Positions 52,126 to 62,455 of a stretch of 64,000 bases of DNA are shown here, piece after piece. This DNA comes from Schizochytrium sp. TIO01. Taxonomy: Eukaryota > Sar > Bigyra > Thraustochytrida > Thraustochytriidae. The DNA lies in the NCBI GenBank assembly GCA_004764695.1, contig SMSO01000037.1:4338337-4402336 (forward strand), read 5' to 3'. A program made the position numbers and the translations under genes. The notes beneath the pieces were generated by a model. It saw only the letters and a list, made by a program, of their open reading frames with translations, was not told the DNA's origin and did no database searches. The first letter of the stretch is position 1; each line of letters opens with the position of its first letter.

Positions 52126-52736
52126 TTTGCGTCTGTGCCAAAAAGGGTCTTCAATCTTCCGACCGTAACCTCCCCAGAGACTTTCTCTGACGGGTTTTGA
52201 AAACCTTCTGCTAGCCGCCTTGGCTTGTCCAGATACAAAATAACGAACAGTCCTTTTGACCACTGATCACTGCCTCAAATGTGTATGTCTTTGATTTGTC
52301 TCGATTACCTCCAATGCAAATGCCTGAGATGTCTGCAAGGCGGTACTTTCTTTGAATTAAATGTTTGCAAAAGTCTCAAAGTTGCTCACGGGAAGGAAAG
52401 AGAAGAGAAGAGGCACGGGCCCAGACAAAAGCTTGCAAGCAATCTCACTCTTCAGGGGTTAGCGTCCCGCCCGTAGACTTGAAGAGCGAGGTATCAGATA
52501 CCGCCTTGCCACGCCTAGTTCTGCCAGGACTAGGTAGTCCGTGTTGCAGCGTTTGCTTGGTCGCCAGATGATCGAGTTGTTCTTTTGCAGCTGCAACTCC
52601 TTTCTGACCCCGTATCATGCATGTCAATTTGTGCATGTATTCATACTACTGCTACTTAGCACTACTAATAAATCATGTAGTATTGGGCGACCTTATAGTA
52701 AGTAGTACTACTAGTCCAGTGCTGATAGGGTTTACT
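52126..52736. other. Divergent spacer
   Basis: Lies between the coiled-coil gene start and the small plus-strand ORF. Overlapping short frames only. No assigned promoter element. Confidence 0.4.
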
Positions 52737-53096
52737 ATGGGTCCCAGTAGGATTGCGAGGCACAGACCAGCGTGGAAAAAGCACCGGAAATCAGTGGGAA
52801 ATGGATTCCAAAGGTTCAACTTAGCTGATGACATAAAAGTCCGTGCGCATCCTTATAATCTTTATATGAGGACAGTGAACAGGAAGCGATCAGGAACATG
52901 GGTGTCTGAGAACCTAAAGGCTGCAGAACACTTAGAGCGCCTCGTTCTTGAACAGCCTCTGACAATATTCCCCAAAGTCAATACTATTAAAAAAACAAAG
53001 CTTACTTCGCAGCTGCTAACTACTTCTCAAACCCTTTCAGCTTTTTTATTAAAATCACGGTACTCCAAGACTGTGCAACCCTTTGTATTTAGGTAA
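52737..53096 (+). CDS. Small basic protein, hypothetical
   Basis: A 119-aa frame from the ATG at 52737. The frame is open further upstream, but that part is hydrophobic and unlikely to belong. The product is rich in Lys and Arg (MGPSRIARHRPAWKKHRKSV, NLYMRTVNRKRSGTWVSENL), with an ordinary codon composition and a helical stretch LKAAEHLERLVLEQPL. A small ribosomal or mitochondrial protein would fit its charge, but no family was recognised. It could also be an exon of a spliced gene or a chance ORF. Confidence 0.35.
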   Translation: MGPSRIARHRPAWKKHRKSVGNGFQRFNLADDIKVRAHPYNLYMRTVNRKRSGTWVSENLKAAEHLERLVLEQPLTIFPKVNTIKKTKLTSQLLTTSQTLSAFLLKSRYSKTVQPFVFR

Positions 53097-56000
53097 TTGG
53101 GCAAAACCTCAAGTTAAAGCTAAGCTTTCATACCGGGAACAGCGCGAGGCACAGGATGTAGAACCTGCACATATACTGTATTGAATATAGAAGCAAAGAA
53201 CCTCTCTTTGTTGAATGGGAATGTATGGCTTTGAATACAATGTAAAACTGATCATGATCTGCAGGACAAGTTGGGCATGGCCCTAGACTCGGACAAAGAA
53301 AGTTTAGTCTACCTGAGTATGTATTCTCTAGCAAAAGTTTGCAAGCACTACTAGCCTGCAGGCTTTAGACGAGATGATGCTGATCAATAAAAATTAAACG
53401 GATATTACCTTCAGATAAGTGGTTGAATAAAACAAAGACGTAAGGGAGATGCTTCAAGTATCCCCCACCTTGCATCTTTTCACAAAGCGCTCTATGTAAA
53501 ATAATCGATTGAAAACCATGCAATCAGTGCTTAGATATGGAAGTTCCTTGTCATCATTTTATTTACACCAAGAAACTGCATATTCATAGCGCCCCGCACC
53601 CCAAAATAACACGATGGACAGACTGTGGTTCTATTCTAAAAGGTAAAATTAGAATACTGAACCAGAACAAAAGAGTTTTATAGAGAAAGAAAGCCTCTAA
53701 GTAATTCTTAATACATGAAACAAGAGGGAAAGCAAAGCTGCACTTCATTTTTGTGACATTTCCAAGTCCTTCCAAAGACCCTTGAGAGTAGAACATACAA
53801 TACATTCTGTTGTAAAATACAAGCCAAAGTCAACTTAAGTAGATTATGTGCGTAAGTAAATTGTGGACTACGCATGTGTGCCAAAGAGGCAATAAAATGG
53901 GGCAACAATTGACTTTCTGTCATAGCGCAAGTCTTCTTTACAATCGATATTATGCATGTTGAAGTAAGTAATGAATTGTTTGCACTAACTTAGTTTTTTG
54001 GATAGTCCGAATGTACACGTGTTGTTGAGTTCGAAATGTTTTGTTGGATCTAAATTTAAGATCGTAAGCTCTTAGATAGAAAGGCTCTTTATAGTCGATC
54101 TCAGAGTTCGTATCGGAAGCAGAATAACGAGCTAAATTATTATCGAGTCTTACTACGCAGTGACTTTTGGTTAGATGTTGTGCATAAGATTTTAAATCAT
54201 CCCTGCGAGAAAGGCGCATTGCTCCTCTTGAATGTAAGGGCCCGTCAGCCAATCGACGAAGCACCCATCAAATCATCCGACTTTTGGTTTATTATGTTGC
54301 TGCCATATTCCAAAAGCAAGAACAGGAGTCCTTTAGACGAACCGCTGATTCCTCTAAACCATCGTTTCTCTATTCTCTAGGTAAAAATGTATATTACATT
54401 CCTTTTGGGGAATCAGTTCGGAAAGAGATCCGTTGGCATGTAGAACCGTCAACTTTTCCAACAAAAGCAGCTATATACTCTGCGAGCTGCCTCAAGAGCA
54501 CAATAGAATGGGCATTAAAGTAACCTGCACACAATTTAAGGAGGGAAGACAAATGAAGAGAACGATCAACAAATAAGGTTTTTCAACATCTTTTTGTTTT
54601 GCTTTTTGTACAGTTCACGACTTCTTTGCGTTCCCCTCCTATCTATTCTATTACTCGCTCCCCCCCTACATATAAGCAATTCGCACGTGCTCTTCATAAG
54701 CTTTGAAATTGCGGGCAATTGGAAGCGAAAGGTTCAACTCTTGCAAAACGTGCACTCTCGGGTGGTTTTACTGGAATTAGGCCCTAGGTTGTACTGGTCG
54801 CTTTCAAATATAACGTTTTGCCTATACATTGCTTAATTAAAATTTGTACAATGCTAGTAATAATAAATAGAACATATCCATATATTATACATAAGTCTCA
54901 TACACTATCTCGTTTACGAAAAGAAGTGGAAGCAGGAAGGTCGCGTCGTTAAGAGTCAACATTGCGAGTTTCACTTTCAATTCATTTCACTGGTTGAGAT
55001 TGTTCATGATCTCGGACTGTAAGTAATACTCAAATATCAAACTGTAAATTCCTTGCTAGCAAGATAAAATAGAGGCAATATCAATCGATATGATCTCCGT
55101 GGAGTTGCGGGTTTAGTTACACTGCTGAGACCTTTTCACACAGGAAGATAGAATACTTGCACAATGTGTGTTTTCGCTCGCTCTTTGCAATGTTGTGATG
55201 CTGCAACATCTCGTTACAACCTTGCTTCACTTTGAAACGCCAACATTCATTGCCGCCCTTCTTTCAATAAAGAACCTGTAATCGCTATGCTGAGACTGGT
55301 ACTGCTAGAGCAAAGCAAAAAAACGGAAGGAGTCAATGCTAGCATGTACGCTGCGTTCTATGAAGATGGAGAGGACGCTGCGATTGGTACGGTGCTCATC
55401 TTTTAGACTTTATTTTTTCCTGCTGGGCCAACACTTCTGTTTGCGGCTAATGTTATTTTTATTTATTATTTATTTTCTAATATTAAAGAATAGAGACGAA
55501 AACTTTCCAACGCATACACATACTGTTTTCACTAGTTATCATATTATTGGAACATACACTCCCAATCATCTCGTTCCGATTACTGTTGACCATATCCTGA
55601 CAAATATCGTCTTTTTCCCTAGCTAGCTCGCATTGGGGGCGTAAGTTTTTTTGTTTTTTTTTAATGCTGGGTTCTTTTGAACATTGTGTTCAATGTAATC
55701 AACATTTTCGGTCTGTCGTTTCGTTAAGAATGATTTAAGTTAATTAGTCGTGCAAATCGCACACCTGTTGGAAAGCAACCTCATTTTCACTAAATGTATA
55801 TGCAATTTTCAAGAATACTATAATGATGAAAACTTCTAATACTAGATACACTACCTACTCCCAGGTACGGGGGTTGATTTATTAAAGGGCAAAAATAGAT
55901 AAATGAAACATATAGTCTCCAGGTAGTATTTCTTTCAGAAGGAGGGAACATCAATGTGGACGTGGCTTCAACATCCTAACATCCTGCAGGACTGAACATT

Positions 56001-56345
56001 ACTTATAGTTCTACTCATTGCACTCAGAATAGTTCAATAAACTCGACAAAGCGTCGCTTGCAAGTGAAGGTGGACGCGAGACTAAGGGGTCGCAGAACCC
56101 TGCCTCTGGTCCAAAGGCGGAGGTTTCGCGGCATGGCCTGGCAACACGGTTGTGCTCAGAGCCTGCAATTTTAATTTTTTTCGAGGGAAATTGCGCGCTT
56201 TTACTTCTTACTCGGAGCAATCTATGTACTTGGAGACCCTGACTAAAGCACTCGCGAGATCGTCCAGCAAAGGAAATAAATCGTACAGTAAATCGGTCGT
56301 AGATTTTCAAGATTATTGTGACAAACAAAGATACGCACAAAAAAT
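53097..56345. other. 3.2-kb spacer, no confident gene
   Basis: Mostly AT-rich. Frames at 53950-54264 (-, 104 codons) and 54180-54523 (+, two overlapping frames) are the only ones with mixed protein-like composition. Given the one-base errors elsewhere, the two plus-strand frames could be one broken small gene, but no family is recognised. The last 300 bp should carry the promoter of the phosphodiesterase gene. Confidence 0.4.
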
Positions 56346-59300
56346 ATGTCTCGTGTGCCAATGCCATTAGATGTTACACCAGAATTAGAGGAATCAAACC
56401 CATCTATCACATTGCCTGAACGATTAAGCATAATTGAAGATAAGGATGTTGACGAAGATGGCCTCCAATGCGGAAACCGAGGCTCTTTAGAATCACTTCA
56501 TGATGTATCAGAAGTTTCAGGAAAAGACGGAGAGGAGAACATGCTAAATTTCCAAGATATTGAGGCCCATGGTCGTACATCCTCTTTGTCGATTGGTTCA
56601 CGCAAATTCCCAACAACGATTTCCCTTGGGTCTAACTATTCACGAGGCGGTAGTACTACTGGCTCAATCAACAATCGATATAATATGCGCACTGGATTTC
56701 GAACGAATTTTGCTCGGGTTGCTCCACATTCTTCACTTCGTGATTCAGACTTATCATCATTTGGACGTCGCGTCACTTCGTCAGCGAGAAGTACGATTGG
56801 AGCTGTCTTTGAATCAACACGCAAGCAAGGACCACTGACAATGTATAAACGTGGGAATGCACGGTGGCCCTGCCTTGGTGCACTTGGTTTATATGCCTTT
56901 GATGATCCAAAGGTGGAGAAGAGGTTTCAGCAGCTTCAATTTAAGAATTCAACCAAGAGCCTCCAATTTGCTATGGTTGCTGTTAGTATCTTTAGTATTG
57001 TTGCCATGCTTCATGGCTCGCTCTCTACACCTAATCATGTAACAGTAGCATCAAAGGTGTGGGTCATATCAGGATTATCTCTTGGCAGCCTTCTTATGGT
57101 AAATGTTTTCTTTTTTTACTGTTGCGAAAACGACCAGTTTTAGTTGCTGCTCACCTTAGATCCATAGTGATACTCGTTTCTATTCTTCAAATCATTGGAG
57201 TTACCTTCTTAGATGTACAACGAGTAGAATGGCTCCGTAGCTGCTCAAACCTTTCTTTTGAAGAGATGTCTGATCTATGTCGAGGCCTAGGCGGTCCTCG
57301 TACTCTTGATTCGCTTTCACGTTCTATTGAAATTATCCTCCTCGGTATAAATATCTCACATACCGATGTATTTAGTACCCTCCTTTCATTTTCGATTGCA
57401 ATCGCAGCGTTCATGATTGTTTCCTTCGTATGTTATGATGTTTTAGATATCCTCAGCCTATTGTCCATGATTGGGGTCGCATTGGTATCTCTTATGAGTG
57501 CTGTCCAGGGTGAACTTCGTCTTCGCACTTTATTTGATCGTACAATCTTAACACAAGAGGCTTTGAGAAGAAATCGAAAACTCAGAGCGTCATTTGATCG
57601 GCATGTGGATAATGAAAGAACTTTGTTTGAGCATACACAAATTCTCTCTCAGGAGAATCGAGAGCTTCGGAGAAAGGCAGCTAAACAAAATACAGACTTC
57701 CATGAAAGTCAATGCATTGAGCTGGAAGCACCCTTGATTGGAGTCATTAATGACTTACGGGATGTTCTTGGAGAAGTACGACAGAAAAATAATCATTTGT
57801 TAGCCGGAATTCTTGAGAAAGCGATTCATCGTTTGCAAACAAAAGAGTTAGGTGACATTGATATTTCTCGTGAGACTCGTCAATCAGAGCGCCTGGATGC
57901 AAAGACAAAGGAGTGGCTTAGCTCAGCAACAAGTGGATGGGAGCAGCAGCGTACACGGAACCGTCGAGAGAATTTGCAATCAAGTGACCTATTGCCACGC
58001 GGAGATCGTAGCAGTATCAGCAACGGAGCTGGCTCTTATCATTATATACCGAGTGCAAACTCAGATTCCCACACCACTCCGATTTCTCCAGCCAATAAAA
58101 CAAGTGAACTCGAACTTCATGAGAAGTCAAATAAAAGTGCTGACTCTAGCACACCAAACGCAGAGGCAGAGAAGACTAATTTTATAGACCCGTTAGTGGC
58201 GCTTGATGTGGACAATGATGAACATAAAGAATCGCTACTCGAGTCTCTACGACAGGTTCGTGCTTCACAGTTCTTATATGACGAGAGGCGCGCTCATTCG
58301 ACCAAACCCACCCAGGGAAATGACGAGACTAAAGACTACAGCATGTATAAATCAATGGCTGGAGTTCCTCCGGAAATTCTTCCCCAAAACCTGGATAAGA
58401 TTGGAACTTTGTTGCAGGACTTTGGTTCTTGGAATGACTTCAATGTACTGGAGTTGACTGATCTTACGCTTTTTCCTTTGACCACAGTAGTCGACTATGC
58501 AATTGGCCAAGAGGGAACTCTAAATGCTGTGGACGTGAGTTACTCACGTCTTATTAACTTTTGCCAGTTTATCGATACAACATATAGTTATGGACAAAGC
58601 ATTAGCCATTCTGAGGAAGATCTCGCGAGGCTTCGCAACCCATACCATAATAATCATCATGCTGCGGATGTGGTACAGTCTTTGTATTGTTTTCTAAATC
58701 ATGGTGATTTGTACAAGGACATCGCGCCAGTTGATAGGTTTGCTTGTATTATGGCTGCTGCAATGCACGATTACCATCACCCTGGACGTACGAACCAATT
58801 CCTTGTCTCTCAGGGGCACCCTATCGCAATTCAACATAATGACCAAAGCCCGAATGAACGCTTTCACCTTGCTGAAGCATTTCGCGTGCTGCAAGAAGAA
58901 AACATGAACTTTTTATTGCGATTACCACAAAAGTTACGTCTTGAGATTCGACAGACCATTATTGATCTCGTCTTAGCTACCGACCTTGCTCAAACGATGC
59001 AATACTTATCCCGTTTTCAGCTCTTTATGGCAACTCAAAGAGAAAAGGGTTTACTCTCAAACAGTCTAGGGTCATCGTTGGCTACTGTGGCAGAGGAGCC
59101 TGAACTTAAGGTGGTAAATCACGGAGGCAAATCGTACGACTCAATACAATCATCAGGAAGTTCTCTTCTAGAGTCTGACGAGTGCATATTGCTGATGCAG
59201 GTGGCGCTGAAGGTTGCAGACATTAGCCATCCGTGCAAACCGTTGCATCTCCACTTAGAGTGGAGTAACCGCATTCAGAAAGAATTTTTCTTGCAAGGAG

Positions 59301-59599
59301 ATATACAGAAGGCAGCTGGTCTGAGTGTCGATCCATTGTGCGACCGCGACAACATTGACCCTAACAAGGCACAATGCGGTTTTATTGACTTTGTTTGTCG
59401 ACCTCTGGTGCAACCTTTTGCAGAAGTTATTGACATGCCATGCTTGGTGGATAATTTAACGAAGAACTATCGATTCTGGTCAAAACGAGATGCTGAGTCA
59501 CGCGCAATGGGTCCTAAAGGTTGGACTCGAGGGTCATTCACCCTGCGGCGGAAGTCTACTACTAATTCAAATCCTCCATCACCGAAGAGCGAAGATTGA
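56346..59599 (+). CDS. PDE: Multi-pass membrane cyclic-nucleotide phosphodiesterase, interrupted by a one-base frameshift
   Basis: Class I 3',5'-cyclic nucleotide phosphodiesterase, hydrolysing cAMP and/or cGMP. Two frames (from the ATG at 56346, and a frame continuing to 59599) join if the T7 run at 57111-57117 is read as T8. That gives about 1,084 aa and a continuous TM segment (LMVNVFFFLLLRKR). About five or six TM helices lie between residues 198 and 385 (SLQFAMVAVSIFSIVAM, KVWVISGLSLGSLL, SIVILVSILQIIGV, LLSFSIAIAAFMIVSFVCY, LLSMIGVALVSLM). A coiled coil with RRNRKLRASFDRHVDNERTLFEH follows. The catalytic domain (about 680-1050) has YHNNHHAADV, MHDYHHPGRTNQFL, DLVLATDLAQ, KVADISHPCKP and QCGFIDFVCRPL; metal-binding His/Asp residues are intact. 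The invariant nucleotide-binding Gln appears to be in QCGF. Substrate preference cannot be told. An integral membrane class I PDE is unlike most animal forms. Confidence 0.9.
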
Positions 59600-60261
59600 G
59601 GCTGTATGCAAACTTTCACTCGATGATATATCAAAGGTTACCAGAGAAGATACAAGGTACTGAGCTGAGTTTTTAATTGGATCATTTTGTGTTTCCATGA
59701 GGTTAAAGGGGAAAACTTCTACTTTGAGAACATAATATGTATTTGATGAGTTCGGGTCGCCTCAAAGAAACTCTGGAGGTGAAATTAAATCAGCAATTCG
59801 TTTATTGATATATGTAAACTTCTACGAGATCCTCTTTGGTATATTATTTTTAAAAAATAAAGGAAGAAATATCAAAGAAAAATTATTTATGACTTTAAAT
59901 TTGAACAGAGTTCTACGTGCTAACCAGACAACTCGTTACTAGGTGCAAAAAGAGAGTTAGCGTAGGCTTGGCAATCTTAACCATCTAGGCAGACCTCAGC
60001 ACCTAATGAGGTGTTGAAGTGCATGTGTAAAGCCCTTATATAACTTTCCTATGAAGAAACAGTTTGAGGAAAAATTTACATATTTATAAAATGATATGGG
60101 CATGCTGCAAAAGACTCCAGTAAAGACATATTGAATCTATTCTTGCCATTAAAAAAAAAACATTGCAAGAAAGCAGATTCGAAAGGTGCAGAATATCACG
60201 CCCAACAGCTTTGCCTTTTGACCGAATCTTACACGCATTTATCCCAGAAACAAAGTTGATT
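59600..60261. other. Convergent 3' intergenic region
   Basis: Between the PDE stop (+) and the acidic unknown gene (-). AT-rich with A-runs near 59850-59890 and 60149-60160. No gene is seen. Confidence 0.5.
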
Positions 60262-61194
60262 TTATGAGAAATCATCCGCAGGTATATCCAAACGAAGTAT
60301 TGGAAGGCCGTCTGGGCCAAATGGCGCTGATTCGTCCTCTATTCCCTGCTGTGACACTTCGTCATGTGACCTTGAGCCTTGAAGACCAAATTCTGGACGT
60401 TCTGAGCCCGAGCTTCCATGTGTTACTGCAAGACTATTTGTCTTGGGGTTAACATTAAAGGAAATGCTTGTATACCTCCGGGGTTTGAGCCGTTTTAAGC
60501 CAATCGATTGAAGTTTGTCTTCAAGCTCAAGCCAGTAGTCAACAGGTTCGCGGCCTTGAATTATCTCCTCTTCCTGATCAATATCTTGACACACCATGGC
60601 CAATTCCTCGAGGAAGTGAATGACAGAGATGTATTTTGGCATTTGCGCCACGCTATAGAGATCTCTTAGGCGGTCAGCCTTACTGGGGAGCAATGAACAT
60701 ATAATTTCAAGCAAATCTTTCGCAGCGTATACCGGCAGCAAGACGATGCGGTTTGGCACTTCTGGACGTCGCAGTTTTTTCCCAGGAGCTCCTCTATCAA
60801 ATTGAACACTTCCGTCACCAGACGAAATCAATCCTCCGGGACCATAAAATTTCACAGCCTCACCATCGTCATCTGCGTCAAAGTCCTCGCCTTCTTCTAC
60901 TTCTGCGTTGTCGCCTTCTAGTGCGTTGTCGCCTTCTTCTGCTCCTGCTCCTGCGCCTTGGGTCTGAACTTGCTGAGGCGTCTGAGATTGATGCAATTGA
61001 GTAGAGGACACACCAGACGCATCGGCAGTCGCAGGTTCTGAAGTTTTGCACTCGGCTGCGCTGTTCGAGACCTCAATGCGGGACTCCTGCGTGTCTTCGT
61101 CAAACTCAGAGAATTCGAATTCCTTCTCGCAAAACATTTGGTGCTGCTGAAGCACTCTTTGCAAGAGCCTGCTGCGCCTCAAGGTCTCGTTCAT
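60262..61194 (-). CDS. Acidic protein of unknown function
   Basis: A 310-aa product from the ATG at 61194. The first 25 residues are helical and basic (NETLRRSRLLQRVLQQHQMF). Residues about 28-115 are acidic and low-complexity (GAGAGAEEGDNALEGDNAEVEEGEDFDADDDGEAV). A compact, probably folded helical region follows at about 118-245: KFYGPGGLISSGDGSVQF, VYAAKDLLEIICSLLPSK, MPKYISVIHFLEELAMVCQDI, PVDYWLELEDKLQSIGLKRLKP. The C-terminus is disordered and ends in LPILRLDIPADDFS. No family was recognised. There is no TM segment or signal. Its divergent neighbour is a possible small spliced gene. Confidence 0.65.
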   Translation of the reverse strand: MNETLRRSRLLQRVLQQHQMFCEKEFEFSEFDEDTQESRIEVSNSAAECKTSEPATADASGVSSTQLHQSQTPQQVQTQGAGAGAEEGDNALEGDNAEVEEGEDFDADDDGEAVKFYGPGGLISSGDGSVQFDRGAPGKKLRRPEVPNRIVLLPVYAAKDLLEIICSLLPSKADRLRDLYSVAQMPKYISVIHFLEELAMVCQDIDQEEEIIQGREPVDYWLELEDKLQSIGLKRLKPRRYTSISFNVNPKTNSLAVTHGSSGSERPEFGLQGSRSHDEVSQQGIEDESAPFGPDGLPILRLDIPADDFS

Positions 61195-62455
61195 CTGCTT
61201 GAGTAGGTGGCCATGGTGGGGTGGCGGAAGACTCCATGGCTTCAGTTCGCAAAATATGTGGGCGTCACGAGTTTATGGACTGATTGATTGATTGACTTAA
61301 CAACGAATTCAGGTTAGATTTTTTCTTGAAAAAGTAGTGTTAAAAGACTCTTGAGAGTGTAGTCCAATATTGGCGATTGAGGGATTTTGTACGGAGGATA
61401 GAGGAATGTAATTGCCAAGGCAGGAGAGGCGTATAAAAAGGGTGCCTGTTTTTATTGTAGAAAGGAATTTGGGCTGAGGTGACCTCAGCAGTATCAGTTT
61501 TTAAAGTTAAACACAACAAAAATGCAGGCAATATATATTGGGTTTTATTTAGCCAGTCTTTTTGAGATCAACGACTGTATTAAAAAACTGAAATATTTAA
61601 AAGATGTCATCTCCTCATGTCTTGGCCGCCAGGAGAATCTTCGAGGAAATTGGTGACGTCAGGGTCCCTGCGAAACTTATGGTATGGGCCTATTGACTTA
61701 TTTGAAATTTGCCTACATGTAAGGTAGTTCATTAAAAAAATGCTATGCCTTGGGGTTCTTCAATTGATTGTTCACTCGGTTTTAAGATGAATAAGATCTC
61801 GAGTGCCTATATTGACCAGAACAAATTCCCCATTTTTCTCTCGTACCTTGAGAATTGCTATATTCCAACATGCAAGAGGAAGCAGGAAATCATTTCAAGC
61901 AGCAATTCTGATTCTTATATTTCTTCAAAGTTAAGTCCTCTCGAAGATCAATATAGACTAACTTCTTGTTTAATTGTTGTTCCTCAATCATTTGTCAAAG
62001 TTAAGCTTAAGTTGTTAAGGTTCTTGAAGTACTGCAAATAGATTGTGACTGCTCTGTTTTGGCAGTTGATGGCAAAAGGAAAATGTATTTTTCTCTTGTT
62101 GTGTCAAGCTCTTGCGACATTTCTACTGTCTATTATGTAGGCACGGAGTGATATGCCTTTGACTTGGATTTTTACCTGAGCGAAAGGATTAATAGAAGTA
62201 GCGAGAGTGTTATGTATGCGATCAAGATAGCACTAAGTCGCCAAGTAGAAGTCGCTATCTGGTGATCACTGTAGGTAGTAGGTAGTACCTTCTAGGATCT
62301 ACCTAGATAGCATGAAATGATGTGAAAGCACAAAGAACAGTAACTATACTACTCGCATTGGGCGTGGCATTGACGATCTTACGAGCTCGGTTTGACGCTC
62401 TATTTCATCATTGGACGGGCTAAAGGAGCACCTCTAGGCAGGTGTCACAGCCACG
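61195..62455. other. Intergenic region with a possible small spliced gene
   Basis: Between the acidic unknown (-) and VPS51 (+). Apart from the candidate two-exon gene at 61604-62041, it contains TAGGTAG-type motifs at 62270-62310 and no other signal. Confidence 0.4.
61604..62041 (+). CDS. Possible two-exon small gene, unrecognised
   Basis: Exon 1 (61604-61681) encodes MSSPHVLAARRIFEEIGDVR plus VPAKLM, with protein-like composition, and ends at a GTATGG donor. A 105-nt intron to an acceptor at 61785-61786 (TTCACTCGGTTTTAAG) would join, in phase 0, an exon of 84 codons ending in TAG at 62041 (MNKISSAYIDQNKFPIFLSY...). Phase and intron ends fit, but the second exon is compositionally weak. No family is recognised, and it may be chance. 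Confidence 0.22.

Noticed and set aside
53950-54523. 104-codon minus ORF and two overlapping plus ORFs
   Set aside because: Each has fairly normal composition, but they contradict each other and none matches a family. Retained only as a note on a possibly broken small gene.
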